A stretch of 64,000 nucleotides of DNA from contig CM051455.1 in the NCBI GenBank assembly GCA_028274465.1, forward strand, positions 93,194,365-93,258,364, read 5' to 3'. The position numbers and the translations under genes were made by a program. This DNA comes from Plantago ovata (taxonomy: Eukaryota > Streptophyta > Magnoliopsida > Lamiales > Plantaginaceae). The notes beneath the pieces are model-generated. The model was not told where the DNA came from and searched no databases. It saw only the letters and a program-made list of their open reading frames with translations. Numbering within the stretch: the stretch's first letter is position 1; every line of letters starts with the position of its first letter. Shown here piece after piece: positions 42,999 to 52,938 of the stretch.

Positions 42999-43048
42999 CA
43001 GTAAGGACACCTCAATAAAATGGTGTTGCTGAAAGGAAGAATCGTACC
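42994..43048 (+). pseudogene. Sire-A integrase, continuation
   Basis: Only about 50 bases, but they encode the copia integrase tail hallmark NGVAERKNRT, and they take up the integrase where 6565 left it. The piece is ended by the next Sirevirus LTR at 43049. It is the key evidence that the whole block 6566-42993 is one insertion site. Confidence 0.82.
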
Positions 43049-44476
43049 TGTTAGGAAACTTATAATTTTGATGAGCAATTAACCATGCTAAATTAACGAA
43101 AGTCCAGTAACTAGTACTCTTAAGGTCCATAAGAATTTAGAATTTTAAGGACATTGTAAAAGAGGAACGTTTGCTGAAGAATTAGTGTACGTACTAGTTA
43201 GGTGCTTTCGTTTGCTGATGATGTACTTTGTTTTTACAAATGAACTATTGAAGCACTAGAACCGCTCAGAAACTTGAAGATTCGAAGACTGAAGAATTAG
43301 AAGAATTCTGAGAAAGGTATCTACAAAGGCACATGTTGCTCAGAAAGTGAGATTTTCAGCAACAACTTGCATAAGTGAAAATCTATATAACAGAGTAGGT
43401 TGTGCTTGTTGAAACTGAGACTGACCACTTGCTGAAAAACATATGTGACCTCCTTGCTGAAAAGTACTTGCATTTGGGCTTCAACGTTCATATTTTAATT
43501 TGATTCAAGTGAACATTAAATGCAAAGTAGGCACGCGGAGAACATGAAGACTAGAAGACAAATGAAGGACGCTGCTGAAAGTAAAAAAGCAAGATAGTGA
43601 CATTTTAATGTGCAAAGCCTTAGAATTTGAAATTGAAACGGCTCCCTTGATACACTATATATAGAGGTCATCTGGCAAAGAGTAGAAGTGTGTCAAAAAC
43701 GTGATCAAACTCTCACTTGTGCTTAAACACTCAAAACCTCTATACTCTTTACTGCCTATTGATCCGTTCCAAGACTTAAGCTTGAAACAAAAGCTACATG
43801 TGATGAAGTAGAACATTCACGGATAAGAAATTAGTTAAGTGTTCTTTCTTTCAAACAACAACAAGTCTTGACACCAGAAACAATCAAACTTGCTTACTCA
43901 AAAGTATTACAAATTGTGTTTCTTTAGATACTTGTTATAGCTGAAAAAGTTATACTCAATTGATCTCATCCCAAACCTCTCTAACTGATAAACACCCTTA
44001 TTCAGGCGTGAAATTCAGGTGGAATTAATCAAGCATTGTGTTGCTGATTATAAATCCCAAGTTTGGTGGAGAACAAGGTTACAGTTCTCTGGTTAGGTTG
44101 GAAATGAAGCAAGTGTGCTTTGGTTTCTGAAGAATCATTAGTGATAGGATTTGTAAGGAACCTCAATCTTATCTTAGTGGATTCAGTCCTAGAAAGGACA
44201 AAGTGGATTAGTTGAGAGATTACGCCACTCTCAGATACTACTATAAAAGTGTTTGTGTGATTTATTTTATTGCATTTAGTTTTCAGCAAGCTACACTTAT
44301 TATACACTGTCACTCTGCTCACTTGCTGAAACTAACACTTTCTGAAAATCACTTATTGTATAAAGTCTTCCGAACTCTGTTTTTAAAGTACCAGTAAACT
44401 CGTTACTGAAAAGTAACAAGTACTTGCTGAGAAAATTAAGTACCAGCAAAACTCATTACTGAAAAGTAATAAGCAC
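43049..44476 (+). repeat. Sirevirus LTR Sire-C, cut by Ath-2
   Basis: It starts TGTTAGGAAACTTATAATTTTG and matches the LTRs at 12519 and 59534, with TATA sequence ctatatatag at 43655-43664. It is cut near its end, about 100 bases before the expected ACCAACA, by the Ath-2 LTR. Whether it was a full element or a solo LTR cannot be told from this side. Confidence 0.85.
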
Positions 44477-46921
44477 TGATGAATGTGTATTTTACACATT
44501 CATTTGAGTCTTTTTCACCTATTTTAGCTATCCTCTATGTTAATTTAGCTATATTTTAGTGCATTTTATTAGAATAGTGTCACATTTCCCTTTAGTTTGT
44601 ATTTTACAGGTTTTGGTTGAAAAACGAGGTTTTCCGGGCATGTATATTGAAGTAGACAAGGAATTGGTGTTTCGAAGGCCTAATTGGAGTATCTGAAAGA
44701 TTCCGGATAAGATTTGAAGTCTAGGGGTCAAGTCTGAAGGCTAAAAGGTCACTAGAAGGCAAAAACCGAGTCCGAAAACGGGAAGAAATCCAAAAACGCG
44801 TCGAAAACACGTATCTGGCCGAAAAACACTACCGGGCGACTCGCCCGGGACGTGGGGCGAATCGCTCCACACCAGGCGAATCGCCCGGTGTGTGGGGCCC
44901 TTCGCCCCACACCTCCCGAATACCTATATATAGTTGCTCAGTTTTCTCCGTTTTTCATACTTTTCCAGACCTTTTCTCTCACCTTTCTCAGTAGTTTTAG
45001 GTAGGAATTCTCCAGAGCCTGTTCTGGGGGTTCTTAGATTAGGAGATACTTTTTCTTAGCGTTTTGGAGCTTTTAAGATCGCGATTCTTCGGAGATTGAC
45101 AACCTTCGGTAACATTTTATCTTATAGGTTTTCTATTTATATTTATATATCTTTCATCATGTTTTCATTCATTCGTGGTATGATTTCTGTTGATTGCATG
45201 ACATCTATGAGTAGCTAAACTTCTCGTTGGTGATAGTATGTGATTTCTTAGCGAAGGGTTAATAATTATGCTAATGGCTATTGATGAACGTGTCATATTC
45301 AGTCAAATAAATTTGTATTAGCCAAAGGCAATCCACAACTATAACGAAAACCGTAGTGTAGTAGTAGAATGACTCGAGTGTCGTTCTCTCAGGACTATAC
45401 TAGCTTTATCAAATTTAATTAAGAATATAAAAAACAACAGGTAGAAAGTAATAGGGGTTTTCAAGCAGATAATGGAGATTGGTGATAGTATGGTCCTTCT
45501 TAACATAATGGGTCGATAATCATGCATAAATTCCTCGGTCTTGCATAGAGATCTTTGAATCAATCTTGTGTCCTGTTGCAAGTATTAAGCACTACGAAGA
45601 TAATACGGGTCTGACTTGTCAACAACTAACGTCCTATTGTGTTCCGTAATTATTCAACACTACGAAGATAATTGGTCTGATTGGTCGACAAGTGTCCAAG
45701 TGTGCATAATGATCAATACAACATACGAGAATTTTGGTTTCAACTGATCAACGAAATAAAGCAATGACACGGAGTATAATTCGCGATATAGCCATTAGCA
45801 TGATTATCTTCCCTCGCTAAGAATTCACATACTACCACCAATGATAAATTTAGCTACTCATAATAGGCATGCAATCAATAGCAATCATAGAAGAAAACAT
45901 ATTGAAAGAAGAATAAAAATAAGTAGATAAAAACTGTAAGATACAAAGTTACCGAAGGTTGTCAATCTCCGGATGATTGCGATCCTACGCGCTCCAATCT
46001 GCTATGAAAAAGTATCCCCTAAGCTATGGAACTCCTAGGACAGGCCCCGGGAAGTTCCTACCTAAAACTATAAAGAGAGGTGAGAAAGTAGGCTTGGAAA
46101 GATATGATTTTCGGAGAGAAAACTTGCAACTATATATAGGCCCGAATTTCTTCTGGGGCGGTTCGCCCCCCAATATTTCGCGGAATTTCCGCGTTTTTCG
46201 ACGCGGATTTGGATTTCTTCACCTTTTCGGACTCGGTTTATGACTTCTAGTAGCCTTCTAACCTCCAGATTCGGCCCCTAGACTCCAAATCCTATCCGAA
46301 AACCTTCAGATACTCCAAATATGCTTCTGGAAAACCAATTCCTTGTAGACTTCAATATAATTGCCCTGAAATCTCCGAATTTCAACCAAAACCTGTAAAA
46401 TAAAATCTAAAGGGAAACGTGACACTATTCTAATAAAATGTACTAAAATATAGCTAAATTAACATAGAGGATAGCTAAATTAGGTGAAAAAGACTCGAAT
46501 GAAAGTGTAAAATACACATTCATCAGCTATATCGCGCATTATACTCTGAGTTATTGCTTTATTTCTTTGATCTATCTAAAACCTCTATCTTCGTAGTGTT
46601 GAATAATTACGGAACACAATTGGACAATTCATTGATCAAAGATCTCCATGCAAGACCGAGGAATTTATGCATGATTATTAACCTGCTATGCTTTGAATGA
46701 CCATACTATCACCAATCTCCATTATCTACTAAGAAAATTGCTAAGTCGTGTGCTATTTTATATTCTTAAGTTAGATTAGATAAAGCTAGGTATAGTCCTT
46801 AGAGATCGACACTCGAGGTTATTCTACTGCTACACTACGGTTTTTGTTGTAGTTGTGAATTGCCTTTGGCTAAATACAAATTTATTTGATTAATTAGAAT
46901 CTGACAAATCCCAGTTCATCA
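44477..46921 (+). repeat. 5' LTR of Ath-2 with nested solo LTR
   Basis: TGATGAATGTG...AGTTCATCA. Without the insertion at 45282-46525 it is about 1.2 kb. GC motifs at 44829-44915 stand directly before a ctatatatag box (44925-44934). Confidence 0.87.
45282..46525 (-). mobile_element. Solo Athila-type LTR in the Ath-2 LTR
   Basis: 1244 bases from TGATGAACGTG to TTCATCA in window orientation, flanked by GCTAT on both sides (45277-45281, 46526-46530). It has one GC motif (46152-46174). It is closest to the Ath-1 LTR at 34330-35570, read in reverse. Confidence 0.92.
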
Positions 46922-46924
46922 AAT

Positions 46925-46942
46925 TGGCGCCGTTCACGAGGA
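46925..46942 (+). other. Primer-binding site of Ath-2
   Basis: TGGCGCCGTTCACGAGGA is three bases after the LTR. It keeps the TGGCGCCGTT start of the tRNA-Asp complement but differs further on. Confidence 0.75.
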
Positions 46943-47200
46943 CTATACTCCTTTTTTCTGTTTAGCTTTTTTATATTTTCAGCATTCAATTCCTAGTTCT
47001 AGTAGTTTTAGTTTTCCTATTTAATCTCTCTCTGATACTCCTTTCCTAGTTTGTTACAGATAGTGTATGCCACATACACGATCTAGAGGAACACCGCTTG
47101 CTGATTAGAGGATACCGATTTCTCTGAATCTCTACTAGAGGAAATAGAGGATACCGATTTCTCTGAATCTCTACACAGTCTTTTCAAGGAAATCGACGGA

Positions 47201-48032
47201 ATGGCAGAAGCTAGACCACTGAAAGCATGGGTTCAACCCTCCAAGGATCGTATGAGGGGACCGGCGATTGTTCTTTCGTCTGCAACTCGAGATCTGGAAA
47301 TCAAGAACCACGCATTCCAACAACTTCCGAGGTTCTATGGCTTAGCAAGGGAAGATGTGATGGGGTACTTGCACGATATCGATGATTTCGTCAACCAACT
47401 CCCACGACCCAGAGCTGAAATAACAACGGATGAGTTGAGGATGAAGGTTTTTGCTATGGGGCTTGGCGACAGAGCCAAGTCATGGTTGAGTTCTCTACCG
47501 GCGGGCTCGCTGGACACTTGGGAGAAGGTTTTTTCAGCTTTCATGGAAAAATACTTCCCTCACACCTTGACTACCGCGCTTAAGGCGCAAATCACTGGAT
47601 TCAAACAGGACTATGATGAGACCATCTACACCGCGTTTGAGAGGTTCCAAGACCTCATGAACAAGTGCCCTCACCATGGTTTTGAGCTTTCTGATCTAGT
47701 CCAACACTTCTACAATGGACTAACCTTCGAGAACCAACAAGTGGTGGACTTCCAATGCCGTGGTAATATTTGGGAGGAAACCGCAGAAGCCGTCTGGGCA
47801 GTTTTCGAAAGGCTTGCTAAGGGTTCGCAGTTCAAGGACCCAAGGGCAATGGTTAGGAGACGTGGACCTGAAGCTCCACCTACTCAAGAAGCCCCTATGT
47901 ATAGGGGGAATGGGGATCAATTCGAGTGCTTTACCAACGAATTGAAGCAAGTCCTCAAGAGCGCCACTAGAACATCTGTTTCGAACGAAGTTTGCCGAAT
48001 ATGCAAGAACTATGGGCATGGGGCTCATATGT
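47201..48032 (+). pseudogene. Ath-2 gag, cut by gap
   Basis: This is the Athila-type gag core: FYGLAREDVMGYLHDIDDFV, FAMGLGDRAKSWLSSLPAGS, AFMEKYFPHTLTTALKAQI, the CPHHGFELSDLVQHFYNGL motif common to plant Athila gags, then the start of the zinc knuckle (CRICKNYGHGAH). It is open as far as the gap; residues coded by N are meaningless. The N-terminus differs in layout from that of Ath-3 (51186-51536). It is almost identical to Ath-3 gag in reverse orientation. Confidence 0.85.
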
Positions 48033-48132
48033 NNNNNNNNNNNNNNNNNNNNNNNNNNNNNNNNNNNNNNNNNNNNNNNNNNNNNNNNNNNNNNNNNNNN
48101 NNNNNNNNNNNNNNNNNNNNNNNNNNNNNNNN
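48033..48132. other. Assembly gap, 100 N
   Basis: Exactly 100 N. Left is Ath-2 gag, right is downstream sequence of the inverted Ath-3. The two flanks do not continue one another. Confidence 0.99.
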
Positions 48133-49351
48133 AAATATCAATCCTCCTGTTCTGGGATGATCGATCTTCCCCCGTCGGCCAGCTCCGCTTCTAGCCTTTG
48201 ACGCACCTCTATCCCCGCTCCAGGACAACTCGTACATATGGTGAGATGTTGGGAGCTTGATGAACTCCTTCCCCTTTTGCTCGAGCCGGCTCTCCTCGAT
48301 CTGGTGCCATGATTCCTACAAACAACAATTAGTATCTTGTACGATGCAAAACAGACCTATGCATATGTAAATGTACGAGCAAACAAACGAGCAATAACTT
48401 CAACAATCCAACTCCTAGAAAACCCAATGTATAGTTAGCTACTTCATTACGCAACATATCAATGTAACTACTACAATAACATATCACATTATGCTCTTGC
48501 TAACAACAAATGCCTTTAATCACAAGGTTCAATCCATACCATAATAAAAAAAATCTAACATAAATCCGCAACTTCATCAATCATGCATACTACCATTACA
48601 TCCATCATTATCATATCAACAAACATGTTTAAGCATGGAATGGAAGCAAGAGATTCATTTCCTAACAAGATATATCATCTAATAGCAAAAATCTCAAATC
48701 AATAAACCAAGCCTAATTGAACATGCAATTGATAATGAATAATGTTTCTAAACACATAAACCATCAAGCCATACATCATACAAGCTTAATTGAAGCATAA
48801 ATCAAGAAACCCCCAAATTTGAAAAATTAGGGTTCATGTGAGATTACCTCAAATCCGGAGATTGAATGAACTAGGAACAAATTTTTTCGGGTGAAAAGAA
48901 TGAGCACGTAGCGGGCTTCGATTGAAGCTAAAGAACACACAAATTGATTGAAAGATGAAGAAGTTATGAAGGTTGAAGGTTTTGTGAAAATGGAGGATTT
49001 TTTTGAGTTTAAGGGAAGAAGAAGAAGTGAAATGAGGAAAATGGGGGAGAACCCCGTTTTTTCTAATCTGCAGAACGTGGGGCGAATCGCCCAGCACGGG
49101 GCGATTCGCCCCCCACCTCCTGAGGTGGGGAGACGATCGTTTCGAAATAAAATGCGGTTTTTAGTCCCCGAAAACCATTTTTCTCAAAAAATCACTCGAA
49201 AAATCGCACTCAAACATATCATAAGCACATACGACACAGAGATGAACAAATTCACATATGAAAAGCAAATTGTTCAAGTATGAATGCATGCAATAAAGAA
49301 GTAAAGAAAGCGATTAAAAACCCCGGGTTGCCTCCCGGATAGCGCCATTGT
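48133..49351 (-). other. Ath-3 region downstream of protease
   Basis: About 1.2 kb with no recognisable enzyme domain. Near the gap (48133-48310) a short minus-strand stretch looks coding by its composition (ESRLEQKGKEFIKLP), but I do not recognise it. An AT-rich noncoding part follows. GC near-palindromes are at 49078-49123. The boundary at about 49320-49350 reads ttgcctcccgg...gcgcca, a sequence I associate with Athila-type internal regions. RT and integrase may lie in the gap or be missing. Confidence 0.55.
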
Positions 49352-49990
49352 TTAAAGTCTTTGACTCGACTCCTGTCTTTGCCTAGCTTTTCTTTTGAGG
49401 GTACTAGACTTCCCCTTCACTGATCTCCTTCCCATGCCTCGAACCTGTGAATAAGAATGAACATATACATTAAGACCACTGTAGTCAATAGTGTTAGAAG
49501 TATCAGGTGGATCAGGTGGATCAGATATGGCTTGCAACACATGTTGCGTGCCATCCACTTCAATAGTGCAAGTTCTTAGGTAGATGTCCATCACGGAGCG
49601 TAGCTTAGTCAGGAACGTTCGCCCCAAGAGAATGACATCCCCTGTCCCAGGTGTAGACGCCGGCATCACTACAAAATCGGTGTAAACAGAAGCTTCACCA
49701 ATCTTGACTAATACATTCTTCACAACGCCTTCGGGTTTCACAAGGGATCCATCCGCCAGTTGCACAATAGCCTTATGCACAATTAGTTTTCCAAGGTTAC
49801 TCTTCTCGAAAACATTCAAAGGGAGCACATTAGAGTAGGATCCCGTGTCTAGTGTGGCACGGACATCTTCAAGTTCCCCAATCCTGACCTTAACATCGAA
49901 ACTTTGAGGGAGTGGCTCGGGATCCTCTTGCTCCTCTTCATTCTCGTGAGTACTAAGGTCCTTGTCTTCTTCCTCGGCCTGTGGGGGCAT
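49352..49990 (-). CDS. Ath-3 aspartic protease, 212 aa
   Basis: A retropepsin that cleaves the gag-pol polyprotein. After an acidic, E-rich N-terminus (residues 1-30), the core has FDVKVRIGELEDVRATLDTGS with the catalytic DTG near residue 50, YSNVLPLNVFEK, a flap-like QLADGSLVKPEGVV region, and the second hallmark ILLGRTFLTKL, the usual LGR.FL of plant Ty3/gypsy proteases. A basic C-terminal tail (KGKSSTLKRKARQRQ) follows. It starts 18 bases after the gag frame ends. Confidence 0.85.
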   Translation of the reverse strand: MPPQAEEEDKDLSTHENEEEQEDPEPLPQSFDVKVRIGELEDVRATLDTGSYSNVLPLNVFEKSNLGKLIVHKAIVQLADGSLVKPEGVVKNVLVKIGEASVYTDFVVMPASTPGTGDVILLGRTFLTKLRSVMDIYLRTCTIEVDGTQHVLQAISDPPDPPDTSNTIDYSGLNVYVHSYSQVRGMGRRSVKGKSSTLKRKARQRQESSQRL

Positions 49991-50008
49991 TTCCCCCTTG
50001 CAACTCTC

Positions 50009-51536
50009 TCACTTAGCAACCTTCTTGATGGTGATTTCAACAGGTAGATCACCCACCAAGGTAATGGACATCGACTTCTCAGTGTTCCTAGGCAGCTTGC
50101 CTTGTTCCCTACTTGCTCCTCGGTCGATCAACTCTTGCATCTTTTGATGGGCAAGCCTAGTGCTCTCTTCCAACCTATCAAGCCTTTCCCTAGTCTTCTC
50201 GGAATCTTCTTCATAACGTTTGAGAAAACTTTGTGTGTGATCAACCATCTTTTGCAAGTTCTCCATCAGTTGAGCCGACTTCGGTGGCTCTTTCGGAGCA
50301 GGGTTTTCGCAGTGATCATTACCATAGTTTAGCCTACTACGGTCTTGGTTAGGGCCATAGGTTTGGTTAGCCGGTACATATCCTTGATTGTTTCGGAATC
50401 CTCTTCTCCAAAATCCACCTCGAGGATTCCTACCGTCTTGTCCGTAGCTAACTTCTTGAGTACCAAACTCCGTAGCAAAGGCTTCCTCTTCGCCTCCCCG
50501 AGCCCAGTTGCCATCATCATACGCAAGCTCCGATCTACACATATGAGCCCCATGCCCATAGTTCTTGCATATTCGACATACTTCGTTCGAAACAGTTGTT
50601 CCAATGGCGCTCTTGAGGACTTGCTTCAATTCGTTGGTAAAGCACTCGAATTGATCCCCATTCCCCCTATACATAGGGGCTTCTTGAGTCGGTGGAGCTT
50701 CTGGTCCACGTCTCCTAACCATTGCTCTTGGGTCCTTGAACTGCGAACCCTTAGCAAGCCTTTCGAAAACTGCACAGACGGCTTCTGCGGTTTCCTCCCA
50801 AATATTGCCTCGGCATTGGAAATCCACCACTTGTTGGTTCTCGAAGGTTAGTCCATTGTAGAAGTGTTGGACTAGGTCAGAAAGCTCAAAACCATGTTGA
50901 GGGAACTTGTTCGTGAGATCTTGGAACCTCTCAAGCGCGGTGTAGATGGTCTCATCATAGTCCTGCTTGAATCCAGTGATTTGCGCCTTTAGCGCGGTAG
51001 TCAAGGTGTGAGGGAAGTATTTCTCCATGAAAGCTGAAAAAACCTTCTCCCAAGTGTCCAGCGAGCCTGCTGGTAGAGAACTCAACCATGACTTGGCTCT
51101 GTCACCAAGTCCCATAGCAAAAACCTTCATTCTCAACTCATCCGTTGTTATTTCAGCTCCGGGTCGTGGGAGTTGGTTGACGAAATCATCGATATCGTGC
51201 AGGTACCCTATCACATCTTCCCTTGCTAAGCCATAGAACCTCGGAAGTTGTTGGAATGCATGGTTCTTGATTTCCAGATCTCGGGTTGCAGACGAAAGGA
51301 CAATCGCCGGTCCCCTCATATGATCCTTGGTGGGTTGAAACCCATGCTTTCAGTGGTCTAGCTTCTGCCATTCCGTCGATTTCCTTGGAAAGACTGTGTA
51401 GAGATTCAGAGAAATCGGTATCCTCTATTTCCTCTAGTGCACGCCTTTGAAGTAATCGCCTTCTTTGGTGGTAGACTCTGTCGATCTCAGCAATCGAATC
51501 AGCAAGCGGTGTTCCCTTGGATCGTGTATGTGCCAT
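50009..51536 (-). CDS. Ath-3 gag
   Basis: From 51536 the N-terminus reads MAHTRSKGTPLADSIAEIDR and is rich in R, E and L. The core from 51319 has FYGLAREDVIGYLHDIDDFV, GLGDRAKSWLSSLPAGS, PQHGFELSDLVQHFYNGL and a CCHC-like zinc region CRICKNYGHGAHMC. The C-terminal third is a Q/N/R-rich linker and a probable coiled coil (MENLQKMVDHTQSFLKRYEE, RLDRLEESTRLAHQKMQE). Length fits Athila gags. It is nearly whole, with about one break. Its inverted sister is Ath-2 gag at 47201. Confidence 0.83.
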
Positions 51537-51660
51537 ACACTATCTGTAACAGACTAGGAAAGCAGTATCAGAGAGAGATTAAAAAGGAAAACTAAAACTA
51601 AAAGAATTAGGAATTGAATGCTGGAAATATAAACAAATTAAACAGAAAAAAGGAGTATAG

Positions 51661-51678
51661 TCCCCGGCAACGGCGCCA
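51661..51678 (-). other. Primer-binding site of Ath-3
   Basis: TGGCGCCGTTGCCGGGGA on the minus strand, exact tRNA-Asp complement, three bases from the LTR. Confidence 0.88.
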
Positions 51679-51681
51679 ATT

Positions 51682-52938
51682 TGATGAACGCGCGGATGTC
51701 GTGCTCCAAGCGAATCAAATAAATTTGTTATTTAGCCAAAGGCAATTCACAACTACAACGAAAACCGTAGTGTAGCAGTAGAATGACCTCGAGTGTCGTT
51801 CTCTAAGGCCTATAACTAGCTCTATCAAATCTAATTTAGGATATAAAAACAGCAGACGGGATAGCAAAGGTTTTTCTAACAGATAATGGAGATTGGTGAT
51901 AGTATGATCCTTCAAAGCATAATGGGTCAATAATCATGCGTAAATTCCTCGGTCTTGCATGGAGATCTTTGATCAATCGAATGTCCTGTTGCAATTATTA
52001 AGCACTACGAAGATAAAGATACTGACAAGTCAAGCACTATTGTCCAATTGTGTTCCGTAATTATTCAACACTACGAAGATATAGATGTGCATAGGTCGAC
52101 GAGGGTCCAATTGTGCATAATAATTAATACAACATACGAGGATTTAGGCTGAGCCTGATTTACGAAATAAAGCAATAACACGGAGTATAATGCGCGATAG
52201 TTAGCATGATTATCTTCCCTTCGCTAAGAATTCACATACTACCACCAACGATAAGTTTAGCTACTCATAGTCTCATGCAATCAACAGAAATCATAGAAGA
52301 AAACATGTTCAAGGATATAAAAAATAAGTAGAATAAACTGTAAGATACAATGTTACAGAAGGTTGTCAGTCTCCGAAGAATCGCGATCTTACAAGCTCCA
52401 AACTGCTATGAAAAAGTATCTCCTAAGCTACGAACCCCCAGAACAGGCTGTGGGAAGTTCCTACCTAAAACTACAGAGAAAGGTGGGAGAATAGGTCTGG
52501 AATAGTATGAATTTCGGAGAAAAACTGAGCAACTATATATAGGTTTCGAAATAGTGTGGGGCGATTCGCCCCACGTCCCGGGCGGTTCGCCCGGGAGTAA
52601 TTTTCGCGGAATTCCACGTTTTTGGATTTCTTCCCCTTTTCGGACTCGGTTTCTGACTTCTAGTGGCCTTCTAACCTCCAGATTTGACCCCTAGACTCCA
52701 AATCCTATCCGGAAACCTTCAGATACTCCAAATAGGCTTCTGGAACACCAATTCCTTGTCAACTTCAATATAATTGCCCGGAAATTCTCGTTTTTCAACC
52801 AAAACCTGTAAAATAAAATCTAAAGGGAAACGTGACACTATTCTAATAAAATGCACTAAAATATAGCTAAATTAACATTGAGGATAGCTAAAATAGGTGA
52901 AAAAGACTCAAATGAAAGTGTAAAATACACATTCATCA
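51682..52938 (-). repeat. 5' LTR of Ath-3
   Basis: 1257 bases, TGATGAACGCG...ATTCATCA. Two GC motifs (52557-52602) stand beside a ctatatatag box at about 52532-52541. Confidence 0.87.

Larger units (their letters stand above)
44477..48032 (+). mobile_element. Athila element Ath-2, 5' part
   Basis: LTR (44477-46921, including a nested solo LTR), primer site and gag up to the N gap. It inserted in the Sire-C LTR. Protease, pol and 3' LTR are not seen. Ath-3, facing it across the gap, is its close relative. Confidence 0.85.
48133..52938 (-). mobile_element. Athila element Ath-3, 5' part
   Basis: On the minus strand: LTR (51682-52938), primer site, gag, protease, then unassigned sequence to the gap. 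It inserted in the region before the extra ORF of Sire-D. It looks nearly whole for gag and protease, with about one break; the 3' half is not seen. Confidence 0.85.
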
